Part shown: one piece after another, positions 19,118 to 30,165 of the stretch
Position numbering within the stretch: position 1 is the first letter of the stretch
How the letters are laid out: every line of letters starts with the position of its first letter
Assembly (NCBI GenBank): GCA_016872815.1
Contig: VGYY01000009.1
Span: forward strand, 1 to 32,420
DNA: 32,420 bases
From: Planctomycetota bacterium
Lineage (GTDB): Bacteria; Planctomycetota; B15-G4; SIAN01
Direction: 5' to 3'
Notes under the pieces: generated by a model
What the model was told of the DNA's origin: nothing
The model's input: the letters and a program-made list of their open reading frames with translations, nothing else
Databases searched by the model: none
Made by a program: the position numbers and the translations under genes

Positions 19118-20221
19118 ATGACTCGTCCCGTCGTGTCCGCCGCCACCCCGCCGTGGACGGCACTGGTCGCACTCGCGCTGCTGGCGTCGACGGCGCCGGC
19201 GCAGGTGCAGGTGCACGCCGGCCCGAATCAGCGGCTGCCGGTCGGGCAGACCCTGACCCGGCTTGCCGGCAAGGTGCGCAACCTCTCGCCGCTCTCGTTC
19301 TGGGTGGCGGATGGCGATGGCGCGACCGAAGACAAGTTGCTGCAGTGGCACGACCAGACCGGCCTCACTTCGGTCGGGCCGCTCACCGACGGCGCCGGCA
19401 AGACCTACGGCTGGCCGAGCGACTTCGAGGAGATCCAAGGCGTCGTCTACGGCATCGAGACGTTCCACAAGAAGCTCTGCACGCTCGACGCCAACACCGG
19501 TGTGTGCACGCCGGTCGGCGGCACGCAGAAATACTCGCGGTTGTTCGGGCTCTCCTACGACGCGCAGAACGACAAGCTCTACGGCGTCGATCAGTCCAGC
19601 CGGAAGCTGCTGACCTTCGACCGCACCACCGGCGCGGCCACCGTCGTCCTGACGCTGCCGAGCAACTTCACCGACATCCGCGGCATCGCGTACAGCGGCG
19701 GCGACGGCAAGGTCTACTTCTGCGATGACGCCACCGAGACGCTGCAGCGCGTCGATCCGAGCACCAAGGTCGTGGAGCACGTGCTCGACCTGAACGACGG
19801 GCCGGACGCGAAGGTCGACGAGATCGAGTTCCATGCCGGGGCGCTCTTCTGCTCCTACCGGAGCTTCGACCCGGCGACCGCGCTCTGGTCGATGCAACTG
19901 GCACGGATCGACCTGGTCGACCAGATCGCCATCCCGTACGGGCCGGTCATCCCGGACTGCTCGGCGCACAGCCTGCTGATCCGCTCGGTTCCCGAGATCG
20001 TGCGCTGGGAACAGGTGGCGGGACCGCTCCCGGCCCACCTCGTCGACAAGTCCGATCCGACGACCCCGGTCCGCTTCGATGCGCCCGGGCGCTATGTCTT
20101 CGAACTGCGCGCGTCGACGTTCAGCCGGGTGCGCGACAGCGACCAGGTGATCATCGTGATCGAGCACGGTCCGATCCAGCCGCCCGGCAGCGGCGCCACC
20201 CCGCCGCGGACCACCAAGTGA
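19118..20221 (+). CDS. Secreted beta-propeller-like protein with C-terminal PKD/Ig-like segment
   Basis: Signal peptide (ALVALALLASTAPAQ), repeated blade-like units (GIAYSGGDGKVYFCDDATETLQRVDPSTKVV), C-terminal RFDAPGRYVFELRAS...VRDSDQVIIVIE. Confidence 0.65.
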   Translation: MTRPVVSAATPPWTALVALALLASTAPAQVQVHAGPNQRLPVGQTLTRLAGKVRNLSPLSFWVADGDGATEDKLLQWHDQTGLTSVGPLTDGAGKTYGWPSDFEEIQGVVYGIETFHKKLCTLDANTGVCTPVGGTQKYSRLFGLSYDAQNDKLYGVDQSSRKLLTFDRTTGAATVVLTLPSNFTDIRGIAYSGGDGKVYFCDDATETLQRVDPSTKVVEHVLDLNDGPDAKVDEIEFHAGALFCSYRSFDPATALWSMQLARIDLVDQIAIPYGPVIPDCSAHSLLIRSVPEIVRWEQVAGPLPAHLVDKSDPTTPVRFDAPGRYVFELRASTFSRVRDSDQVIIVIEHGPIQPPGSGATPPRTTK

Positions 20222-20697
20222 CCGACGGGCCGGCCAACGCGTCGGAGACCTTCCTCACGCTGCTCTCGGCCCACGCCGGGATGCTCGACCGCTTCCTGCA
20301 GCACCAGGAGGCGCTGCTGGCGCAGGACTTCGGTCGCGCGCTCGAGCGGCTCCTCGAGACGCGGCGGGAGTTCGAGCAGCACGTTCGCGCCGAGGAGGAG
20401 CTCTTCCCGCGGCTGTTCGCCGACAACGAGGTCCAGGGCACGCCGCTCGACCTCTTCACCGGCGAGCACAAGCACCTGCGCGAGCTGCTGACCGCGTTCG
20501 AGTCGGCCACGCGCCGGCTCGATCGCGCCGATCCCGCGGTGATGCGCCGCCTGATCGAGCTGATCGAGGAGGAGGCGCTCTGGAAGAGCTTCTTCCTCCA
20601 CCACGACGAGCGCGAGCGCAACCTCCTCTACCCCGCCTTCGACCGCGGCACCGCCGACGCCGGCCGCCAGGAACTCCTCAGCCGCTTCCATGCCTGA
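20218..20697 (+). CDS. Hemerythrin-domain protein
   Basis: GTG start overlapping the upstream stop (GTGA). EFEQHVRAEEELFPRL, FTGEHKHLRELL, FFLHHDERERNLLYPAFD iron-ligand pattern. Confidence 0.85.
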   Translation: MTDGPANASETFLTLLSAHAGMLDRFLQHQEALLAQDFGRALERLLETRREFEQHVRAEEELFPRLFADNEVQGTPLDLFTGEHKHLRELLTAFESATRRLDRADPAVMRRLIELIEEEALWKSFFLHHDERERNLLYPAFDRGTADAGRQELLSRFHA

Positions 20698-20751
20698 CAG
20701 ACTGATCCGACAAACTGTGCCTGGAACAGTTTGTCTGGATCAGTTTGTCTG
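20698..20751. repeat. Compound inverted + direct repeat / extended hairpin between convergent genes
   Basis: CTGATCC-GACAAACTGT-GCCTGGA-ACAGTTTGTC-T-GGATCAG: 10-bp perfect inner stem, 1-nt bulge, 7-bp outer stem. On the minus strand there are two tandem units CAGACAAACTGATC/CAGACAAACTGTTC. Lies entirely in the gap between stops at 20697 (+) and 20764 (-). Confidence 0.85.
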
Positions 20752-20763
20752 CGGCGACCGAGT

Positions 20764-21525
20764 TCAGCCGGCGAGCGCGACCGCCCCTTCGATCAGCAGC
20801 TTCCCGCCGGCGATGACCAGCACGGCGCCGAGCGCCTGGCGCAGCCGGAGCGGATCGAGCCGGCGCACGCCGAGCGAACTGCCGAGCAGCCCGCCGACCA
20901 GCACCGCCGCCGCGAACCACGGCAGCTCGCGCGGGAGCGTCTCGCTGTGCACGCGATGGCCGAGCAACCCGGCGATCGACGTGACCAGGATGTAGACCGA
21001 CGAGAGCGCCGAGATCTCGCGGATGCGCGCCCAGCGCCGCAGCAGGGCGAGCGGCGACAGGAAGATGCCGCCGCCGGTGCCGGTGATGCCGGAAAGCAGG
21101 CCGATCGCGCCGCCAACCGCCAGCGAGAGCGGCACGCGCGGGGGCCGCGGTTGCTCGATCTCCTGCTCGCCCTTCACCAGGAGCAGGCGCGCGGCGGCGG
21201 CCAGCAGCACCAGCCCGAGCAGCGGCTTGTAGAGCGCGGGCGAGACGGCGAGGCGGCCGCCGAGGAACGCCATCGGGACGGTCGCCAGCCCGAACGGCCA
21301 GAAGAGGCGCCACGAGAAGAGGCCGGCGCGGACGAAACGCCACACGCCGAGCGTCGCGACCACGATGTTCAGCAGCAGCGCGGTCGGCTTCATCTGCTCG
21401 GGCGCGACGCCGAGCAGCGCCATCGTCGCGAGGTAGCCCGACGCGCCGGCATGACCGACCGACGAGTAGAGCGCCGCAATCGCGAGGAAGGCCGCGCACA
21501 GCACCACGACGGTCGCGAGTTCCAT
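20764..21525 (-). CDS. Sulfite exporter TauE/SafE family membrane protein
   Basis: Multi-TM; AALYSSVGHAGASGYLATMALLGVAPEQMKPTALLLNIVVA and GLLSGITGTGGGIFLSPLAL are TauE/SafE signatures. Confidence 0.92.
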   Translation of the reverse strand: MELATVVVLCAAFLAIAALYSSVGHAGASGYLATMALLGVAPEQMKPTALLLNIVVATLGVWRFVRAGLFSWRLFWPFGLATVPMAFLGGRLAVSPALYKPLLGLVLLAAAARLLLVKGEQEIEQPRPPRVPLSLAVGGAIGLLSGITGTGGGIFLSPLALLRRWARIREISALSSVYILVTSIAGLLGHRVHSETLPRELPWFAAAVLVGGLLGSSLGVRRLDPLRLRQALGAVLVIAGGKLLIEGAVALAG

Positions 21526-21615
21526 CGATGCGCTCCGTGGCTCCGATTCGCGATCGCGATCGCGACGACGTACCTGCGGCTCAGGGCGGCGGAACGCTCC
21601 CGGAGCGGACCGCCG

Positions 21616-23271
<1,656 letters not shown>

Positions 23272-23386
23272 GGGAGCGATTCCGGTTCCTCATCGCGCGC
23301 GGCGCGCTGGCTCAGCGCCGCGCGAATTCGGCATGGTAGCGGACCGTGGCGACCGGCACGGCGCCGCACCCGCGAGCGCCACCTCG

Positions 23387-25567
23387 CTACGGCCCCTTCG
23401 GCTCCGCCGCCGTCCTCAGCCGCTCGAACTGCTTCGCCAGGAACTCGACGTCCATGAAGGGGTCGCCGCCGGTGCGCTTCCAGTGCACGCGACCCTGCGC
23501 GTCGAGCACGATGGTCGAGTGGAGTTCGAGTTCCTCGAAGTCGTCGTAACTGGCGAAGCGGCGCGCGGCGTCGTGGTTCACGTCGGAGAGCAGCTTGAAC
23601 GAAAGGGCGCCCAACTGCTCGGAGGCGCGATTCTTCTCGGGCGGGGCGCTGCTGACGGCCAGCAGGACGGCGTCACCGAAGCCGCCCGCCTTCGCCTTCA
23701 GGTCGATCTGCTTCAACTGCTCGACGCAGTGGGCGCACTCCTCGCCGAGGAAGAAGACCAGGAGCACGTTCTTGCCGCGGAAATCGGCGAGACGGACGCG
23801 GGCGCCGTCGGCCGCCAACACGTCGAGCTCGGGCGCGGCGAACGGCTCCCAGTCGAGCGGGCCGACGTCCCGGTTGCTGTCCTGCGTGTAGGGGCGCTCG
23901 GGCGCCGGCGTGGCGCCGTCCGGCCTGGCGTCGAGCTTCAGCGCCGCGACCTCGCGCGACCAGCGCAGCCCCGGATCGGCCGCCGACCAGACCCACGCGA
24001 AGCGGCCGGCCGTCGCCTTCGCCGCGTCGCGCTCGCCCGCCGCCGCCTGCGACTGGCACAACGCCGCCAGCACGAAGGCGTCGTTCGGCAGCGCGACCAG
24101 CGCCTTCTGGTAGGCGGCGACGGCGAGGCGGTGATCGCCGTGGCGGCGGAAGAGGTCGCCCAGCAGGTGCCACGCCGACCACGGCTCGTCGGGCGGATCG
24201 TTCTCGTAGGCGTCGTCGGCGCGCAGCAGCGCCTCGATCTCGCCGGCCTCGGTGAGGCGCTGCACCGCGCCGAGCAGATCGCCGTCGGCGTCGCGCAGCA
24301 GCCCCTCGCCGAGCTTGAGCTTGAGCGTCAGCGGTCCGCCGGCGTTCTCCCCCGCCTCCGCCTGCGCCACCCGCCTGGCGAGCTGCGCCAATCTGGGCCG
24401 CGCCTCCTCGACCTTGCCGGTCGCGATCAGCGCCACCGCCTCGCCGAACGCGCGGGCGTCCTTGTCCCAGTCGAGCTCGCGCCACGGGATGGTGCCGGGC
24501 TTCAGGAACTCCTCCCACCGCTCGAAGCGCAGCAGCCCGCGCACCAGCGCCTTCATGCCCTCGTCGACGTCGCCGTAGCTGCCGTCCTTGTTCTTCTCCG
24601 GGTCGCGCGGCGCCACGATCAGGTCGCGCGCGCCGGCCCGCGCCACCGCCTCCATCCCGAGCTGCTCCTGGATGTGGCAGAGGTAGTTGCGGTTGTGGGC
24701 GAAGTTCCACGACTCGAACGGCAGCGCCAGATGGGCCGACATGTAGGCCAGCTCGACGCGGGTGGCGCGGTCCATCGAGTGCGCCGCCTCGTGCCACATG
24801 CCGATCTTGCTGTAGATGTGGCCGGGCATGTGGTTGGCATGGCCGCTGCCCGGCGCCACCGGACCATAGGCGCGACAGCTGGCGAGCGCCTGCAGCGGAT
24901 CGATCCGGTCCCAGTTGTGGATGCGGTAGTGGTGCGCGCCGGGATGGTCGGGCTCGCGCGCGAAGACCTGCTGCAGCAGCAACTCGTTGCCGAGCGCATG
25001 CTTCTGGCGGATCAGGTAGAGCGCCGCGACCGCCTTCGCCTCGACGTCGTCGGGGAACGCCACCGCCAGCGCCTGCAGCTTCGCCGCGAGCTTGCGGTGC
25101 GGCTGCCTCTCGCCGGCGCGATACGCCTCGGCGAACGCCTCGATCCACGCCCGCTCGCGCGGCGACACCTTCCCCTTGCGCTTCACCGCCTCGGCGAGGA
25201 AGTCGCGGTAGCGCTGCAGCCCCGGCTCCTCGAACTGCCCGTCGACGAACCAGGTGAGCCCGGTGCGCGCCAGCCCGAGGTAGGCCATCGCGCACTCGGG
25301 ATCGAGCTTCAAGCACCAGCGGAACGCCCGCTCCGCCTCCTCGAACCAGAAGTTGTGCAGCAGCGTGTTGCCCTGGTCGAACCACTGCTGCAGCTCGGCC
25401 GCGACCGCCGGCACGTTCGCCGTGATCGCGAAGTGGGTCGCCCCGATCCCCTCCATCCGCCACGGCCGCTGGCGCATCCCCGAGTCGAAGGCGCTGCCGT
25501 GCTTGCTGTGGCCGGGGCCGTCGCCGGGAGCGAAGAGGAACGACGCGAGCAGGACGCGAGCGAGCAT
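23387..25567 (-). CDS. TPR protein with C-terminal AhpC/TSA (redoxin) domain
   Basis: FDQGNTLLHNFWFEEAERAFRWCLKLDPECAMAYLGLA; C-terminal VRLADFRGKNVLLVFFLGEECAHCVEQLKQIDLKAKAGGFGDAVLLAVSS (CxxC peroxiredoxin-like). N-terminal signal-like sequence. Confidence 0.85.
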   Translation of the reverse strand: MLARVLLASFLFAPGDGPGHSKHGSAFDSGMRQRPWRMEGIGATHFAITANVPAVAAELQQWFDQGNTLLHNFWFEEAERAFRWCLKLDPECAMAYLGLARTGLTWFVDGQFEEPGLQRYRDFLAEAVKRKGKVSPRERAWIEAFAEAYRAGERQPHRKLAAKLQALAVAFPDDVEAKAVAALYLIRQKHALGNELLLQQVFAREPDHPGAHHYRIHNWDRIDPLQALASCRAYGPVAPGSGHANHMPGHIYSKIGMWHEAAHSMDRATRVELAYMSAHLALPFESWNFAHNRNYLCHIQEQLGMEAVARAGARDLIVAPRDPEKNKDGSYGDVDEGMKALVRGLLRFERWEEFLKPGTIPWRELDWDKDARAFGEAVALIATGKVEEARPRLAQLARRVAQAEAGENAGGPLTLKLKLGEGLLRDADGDLLGAVQRLTEAGEIEALLRADDAYENDPPDEPWSAWHLLGDLFRRHGDHRLAVAAYQKALVALPNDAFVLAALCQSQAAAGERDAAKATAGRFAWVWSAADPGLRWSREVAALKLDARPDGATPAPERPYTQDSNRDVGPLDWEPFAAPELDVLAADGARVRLADFRGKNVLLVFFLGEECAHCVEQLKQIDLKAKAGGFGDAVLLAVSSAPPEKNRASEQLGALSFKLLSDVNHDAARRFASYDDFEELELHSTIVLDAQGRVHWKRTGGDPFMDVEFLAKQFERLRTAAEPKGP

Positions 25568-25686
25568 GCGGAGACCTCCGGAGCGGCGACGCGAATCGGG
25601 CGGGGCAAGCTAGCGCTTGGAGCCAAGCCGGGGACCGCAGGATTCCCCGTTACCATCGCTCCGTCCCGAGGGAGCGCCGCCCGCGC

Positions 25687-26634
25687 ATGATCGAGTTCCA
25701 ACGCCTGATCCTCGGTGATGCCCGCCGCAACGAGCTCTTCGCGGCGGCGCTGGAGCGGGCGATCGCGCCGGGCAAGACGACGGTGGCCGACCTCGGCGCG
25801 GGGACCGGGTACCTGTCGTTCATCGCGCGCAAGCTCGGCGCGAAGCACTGTTTCCTGGTCGAGCAGTCGGAGCTGATCGGGCTGGCGCAGCGCCTGGCGA
25901 AGGCGAACCGGATCGACGGCTGCACCTTCATCCACGCCCATTCGGCCGAGCTCGGCGAGCCGCCGAAGGTCGACCTGCTGGTGAGCGAGACGCTCGGCAA
26001 CCTCGCGTTCGAGGAGAATCTGCTCGAGACGCTGCAGGATGCGCGGCGCTGGCTGGTGCCGGGCGGGACGATGATCCCGCAGGTCGTGCGGCAGTTCGCG
26101 GCGCCGGTGGTCGCTCCGCGCTGGTTCGCCGAGCTCGATGTCTTCTCGCGCGTCGGCCACGGCCTCGACTTCGCCGCCGCCCGCACGCTGGCGACCGACA
26201 ACGTCTACGTGCGCCGCTTCGCGCCGGCGGATCTGCTCGCCGAGAAGTCGGTCCCCGCCGCCCGCTGCCTCGACGACGTCGACCTGCGCCGCCGCACGCC
26301 GAGCGTCCGCCGCGGCAGCGCCGAATGGAAGCTCGCGAAGGCGACCGAACTCCACGGCTTCGCCCTCTGGTGGGAGTGCGAGCTCCTGGCCGGCGCGCCC
26401 GACCTCGTGCTGTCGACCGCGCCGACGGCGCCCCCCACCCACTGGGAGCAGGTCTGGCTGCCGCCGCGCGCGCCGCTCGCCGCGAAGGCGGGCGACACGC
26501 TCGCGCTCGAGCTCGAATGCGACTCGCGGCCGCAGGTGAAGATCAACCTGAAGTGGAAGGTGACGCTGCGCGACCGGAGCGGCAGCGTCCGCGCCGAGGA
26601 GGCGCACGACATGAGGAAGGGGTACCTCGAATGA
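25687..26634 (+). CDS. Class I SAM-dependent methyltransferase, PRMT-like
   Basis: [29 protein letters not shown] (SAM motif), [38 protein letters not shown], which parallels the PRMT VSEWMGY...E..L......KPGG...P block. Confidence 0.8.
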   Translation: MIEFQRLILGDARRNELFAAALERAIAPGKTTVADLGAGTGYLSFIARKLGAKHCFLVEQSELIGLAQRLAKANRIDGCTFIHAHSAELGEPPKVDLLVSETLGNLAFEENLLETLQDARRWLVPGGTMIPQVVRQFAAPVVAPRWFAELDVFSRVGHGLDFAAARTLATDNVYVRRFAPADLLAEKSVPAARCLDDVDLRRRTPSVRRGSAEWKLAKATELHGFALWWECELLAGAPDLVLSTAPTAPPTHWEQVWLPPRAPLAAKAGDTLALELECDSRPQVKINLKWKVTLRDRSGSVRAEEAHDMRKGYLE

Positions 26635-27809
26635 CGCTCGCCGCCGTCGTCGCTGCTCTCGCCCTTCTCGCGCAGGAGTCGTCCCTCGACAAGGCACGCC
26701 GCATCCACGCTGACCGGCCGGTCTTCGACGGCCACAACGACCTGCCGTGGGAGATCCGCGAGAAGCTCGCCGGCGACCCCGCCGCGGTCGACTTCCGCCA
26801 GCGCCAGCCGCAATTCCACACCGACCTCGAGCGGCTGAAGGAGGGCGGCGTCGGCGCGCAGTTCTGGTCGTGCTACGTCGCCTTCGATCCCGACAGGTCG
26901 ACCGCCGCGATCTTCATCGAGCAGCTGCTGCTGATCCATCGCCTCGTCGCCGCCTACCCCGAGCAGCTCGAAATGGCCGGCAGCGCCGACGAGATCGAGG
27001 CGATCAGGAAGCGCGGCAAGCTCGCCTGCCTGATCGGCGTCGAGGGCGGCCACGCGATCGACGACTCGCTTGCGAACCTGCGCGTGCTCCACCAGCTCGG
27101 CGTCCGCTACATGACGCTGACCCACGGCGGCACGCTCTCGTGGGCCGACTCGGCCACCGACGTACCGCGCCACGGCGGCCTCACCGCGTTCGGCGAGGAG
27201 GTGGTCCGCGAGATGAACCGCCTCGGGATGCTGGTCGACCTCTCGCACGTCTCGCCCGACACGATGGACGACGCGCTGCGCGTGACCAGGGCGCCGGTGA
27301 TCTGCTCGCACAGCTCGGCCCGGGCGATCGCCGACCACCCGCGCAACGTGCCTGACGCGCAGCTGAAGGCGATCGGCGCCGGCGGCGGCGTGGTGATGGT
27401 CAACTTCTTCCCCGGCTTCGTCGTGCCGGAGTCGGCGCGCACGCTCTCCGATGGGCTGGCGCACCGCTTCGAGCTGAAGGCGCAGGGCATGAAAGGCGCC
27501 GAACTGTCGCAGGCGATGGACGCCTGGAACGCCGGCCATCCGCTCGCGCGAGGCAACATCGACGACGTGGTCGCCCACATCGAGCACATCGCGGCAATCG
27601 CCGGCAAGGCGGCCGTCGGCCTCGGCTCCGACTACGACGGCATCCCGTCGGTGCCGGCCGGGCTCGAGGACGTCGCGAAGTACCCGGCGATCACGGCGCG
27701 CCTGCTCGACCGAGGCTGGAGCGAGAAGGAGGTGCGCGGGCTGCTCGGCGGCAACGTGCTGCGCGCGCTGCGCGAGGCGGAGCGGGTGGCGCGCGAGCAG
27801 CGGCGATGA
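26631..27809 (+). CDS. Membrane dipeptidase (peptidase M19, renal dipeptidase family)
   Basis: [85 protein letters not shown] overlap with the methyltransferase. Confidence 0.92.
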   Translation: MTLAAVVAALALLAQESSLDKARRIHADRPVFDGHNDLPWEIREKLAGDPAAVDFRQRQPQFHTDLERLKEGGVGAQFWSCYVAFDPDRSTAAIFIEQLLLIHRLVAAYPEQLEMAGSADEIEAIRKRGKLACLIGVEGGHAIDDSLANLRVLHQLGVRYMTLTHGGTLSWADSATDVPRHGGLTAFGEEVVREMNRLGMLVDLSHVSPDTMDDALRVTRAPVICSHSSARAIADHPRNVPDAQLKAIGAGGGVVMVNFFPGFVVPESARTLSDGLAHRFELKAQGMKGAELSQAMDAWNAGHPLARGNIDDVVAHIEHIAAIAGKAAVGLGSDYDGIPSVPAGLEDVAKYPAITARLLDRGWSEKEVRGLLGGNVLRALREAERVAREQRR

Positions 27810-28588
27810 GCGCGCCGCGCGTCCTCGCACTGTTCGCCCACCCTGACGACGCCGAGTTGCTCTGCGGCGGGACGCTCGCGCTGCTGGCCGATCTCGGCTG
27901 GCGGGTGCACCTCGCGGCGATGAGCCCGGGCGACCTCGGTTCGCCGACGCTCGACCGCGAGGCGATCGCGGCGATCCGTCGCGAGGAGGGGCGGCAGGCG
28001 GCGGCACTGCTGAGGGGCGCATGGCACTGCCTCGAGGCGCGCGACCTGTCGATCTTCTTCTGCGACGAGCTCTGCCGCCGCGCCACCGCGCTGATCCGCC
28101 AGGTCGCGCCTGACGTCGTGCTGACCCACTGCCCGACCGACTACCTCGCCGACCACGAGGAGACCGCACGCATCGTCGCCCACGCCTGCTTCGCCGCGCC
28201 GGTGCGCCTCTACGCCGCCGAGTTCGGCAGCGACAGCGAGGCGCCCCCGACCGTCGCGATCGCGCCGCTCTACTACGCCGATCCGCTCGAGCAGGTCGAC
28301 CGCTTCGGCCAGCCGGTGCCCGCCACCCTCGTCGTCGACGTCGAGTCGACATGGCCGGCGAAGGAGTTGCTGCTCCAGGCGCACCTGAGCCAGCGCGAGT
28401 GGCTCCGGCGCCAGCACTCCGCAGACGACCCGAGCACCCTCGCGCGTCGGTGGGCCGCGGTCCGCGGCGCGACCGCCGGCCTCGCGCTCGGCGAAGGATT
28501 CCGGCCGCACCACGGCCATGCGTTCCCGCGGACCGGAGTGCTGGAGAAGGCGCTCGGGCGGCGAGTGAGGACGCCCGCGAACGGGTAG
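27806..28588 (+). CDS. PIG-L family (LmbE-like) deacetylase
   Basis: [63 protein letters not shown] overlap with the dipeptidase gene. Confidence 0.93.
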   Translation: MSAPRVLALFAHPDDAELLCGGTLALLADLGWRVHLAAMSPGDLGSPTLDREAIAAIRREEGRQAAALLRGAWHCLEARDLSIFFCDELCRRATALIRQVAPDVVLTHCPTDYLADHEETARIVAHACFAAPVRLYAAEFGSDSEAPPTVAIAPLYYADPLEQVDRFGQPVPATLVVDVESTWPAKELLLQAHLSQREWLRRQHSADDPSTLARRWAAVRGATAGLALGEGFRPHHGHAFPRTGVLEKALGRRVRTPANG

Positions 28589-28599
28589 GGGCACTCGCC

Positions 28600-29040
28600 C
28601 GACGAGTGGCTGCGGTGGTCTGGAGCCTGGTGCCGACCGCCCGGCCCACGGCCGATTGCGCCGAGCTCGACGGCTTCTCCCTCCACGCCGGCGTACGCGC
28701 CGCCGCGCTCGTGCTGCCGCCGCATGCGAACCAGATCCTCTGCCACGGTGTGCTTGCCTCGGCTGCGGCGATGCGACGGTACGTGACTCCCGACGGACAG
28801 GAGGCGCGCGAATCGCCGGCAACGGCGGAAACGCAGGACACTCCGCCGTCGGCGGCGCGCGCCGCGTGATCGGCGTCATCACGCGCCCTGATGTCGTCCG
28901 CGCGATCCTGCGCTGCCTCGACCTTGCGCCGCTTCGCGCCGCGCGCGGACCGCCCACTGACGCGACGATCGTCCTCGAACAGGAACCGTCCATCGCCCCA
29001 TCCGATTGCCGCCCACTGGGCTTCCTCTTCGGCCACCCCG
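28600..29040 (+). pseudogene. Decayed IS91-family-like transposase (C-terminal relic, two frames, internally deleted)
   Basis: Frame A: CAELDGFSLHAGVRAAALVLPPHANQILCHGVLASAAAMRRYVTPDGQ...stop at 28869. Frame B continues: GGARRVIGVITRPDVVRAILRCLDLAPLRAARGPP. This order (DGFxLHAxV ... PP.....HGVLA.....R..V.P ... V...P.VVR.IL..L.L) is the C-terminal layout of IS91-like transposases. Confidence 0.6.
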
Positions 29041-29227
29041 AACTACCCGAAGAACAGGGTCGCGCCCCGCGATCGCTCCCACACCCCCCGTCACCGACGA
29101 TCGGGAACTCGCAGTCGTTTGCCCTATGCCTAAAACGTCACCCACAATCGCCCGAACGTGCCCGCTGTCAGTTACCCATCAGTGTTTCACGATGAACCTG
29201 AATATCAAGGCCAATAGGGGAACGAAG

Positions 29228-30103
29228 ATGACACACAGGTTGCTGTGCTTCGCCGCGTTGTGGTTGGTGTTGTGGGGGAATGATGACAGCCACGCGCAAG
29301 AGACTCCGCTGCCTCAGTCGCACGAGTATACCGCGGCGATGAAGCGGGTCGCGGCGAAGTTCTCGGGGCGAGCCGGAGTGGTGCTGCATGTTGGGGACTC
29401 GATCACTTACTCGAATCCGTATGGAGCATGGGCTCGGTATGGCGCGGGGAAGACGGACGAAGACAAAGCGGTGCTCGCTTGGATGCATGCGGGAAAGGAC
29501 GATGACTCCGATGGTTGGTGGCTGTGTCGCGTTGATCTGCCGGGAGGTCGATCGCATACCGCGTGCGGCGGCATTCGGTTGAATGAGATGCTTGCTGGCG
29601 GTCGCAGCAACATGCTGTCCCTCGCGCAACTCGTTGAGAAATATCGGCCGCAAGTCGTCGTGCTGATGCTCGGGACGAATGATGCTTCGGCGGGTCGCAA
29701 GGTCGATGAGTTCCGACGCGACTTTCAACAAGCTGTCGATCTGCTGACGAATGCTGGAGTCGTGCCGATCGTCTCCACGATTCCGCCTCATGTCGGGAAG
29801 CGTGACCTCGCTCGTGAGTACAGCGAGACGATTCGAGCGGTCGCGAAGGATCGACAACTGCCGCTGATCGACTTCGAGCAAGAGATCCTCAAACGCCGTC
29901 CCGATGATTGGGACGGCACGCTGCTCAACAAGGGCGACGTGCATCCCAACACGGGCATCAATGGAGTGACTGCGGCATCGGCTCCGACGGCAGAGAACCT
30001 CAAGAGCAGCGGCTACTTGTTACGCGGCTGGCTGTCGGTGAAGAAGATCGCGGAAGTGAAAGTCGCGGTCATTGATGCGGCTGCTAAGGGGAGCGGCAGA
30101 TAA
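29228..30103 (+). CDS. Secreted SGNH/GDSL-family hydrolase
   Basis: Signal peptide MTHRLLCFAALWLVLWGNDDSHAQ; block I VVLHVGDSITYSN, block III VVVLMLGTNDAS, catalytic DVHPN. Lower GC than surroundings. An alternative ATG at 29192 is in frame. Confidence 0.85.
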   Translation: MTHRLLCFAALWLVLWGNDDSHAQETPLPQSHEYTAAMKRVAAKFSGRAGVVLHVGDSITYSNPYGAWARYGAGKTDEDKAVLAWMHAGKDDDSDGWWLCRVDLPGGRSHTACGGIRLNEMLAGGRSNMLSLAQLVEKYRPQVVVLMLGTNDASAGRKVDEFRRDFQQAVDLLTNAGVVPIVSTIPPHVGKRDLAREYSETIRAVAKDRQLPLIDFEQEILKRRPDDWDGTLLNKGDVHPNTGINGVTAASAPTAENLKSSGYLLRGWLSVKKIAEVKVAVIDAAAKGSGR

Positions 30104-30160
30104 ACCCGAAGCGTTAGCGAGGGACGGTCGCTCGCTGGGGGCCTTCGCTGACGCTTTTTG
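30104..30160 (+). terminator. Hairpin repeat with T-tract immediately after the SGNH stop (planctomycete 'NPKRQRG'-type repeat)
   Basis: ACCCGAAGCGTTAGCGAGGG...CCTTCGCTGACGCTTTTTG. AAGCGT(T)AGCGA pairs with TCGCT(G)ACGCTT via one wobble, followed by TTTTT. Confidence 0.65.
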
Positions 30161-30165
30161 ATGCG

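Noticed and set aside
26205-29036. 943-aa minus-strand ORF
   Set aside because: Antisense of the methyltransferase/dipeptidase/deacetylase genes; no family motifs.
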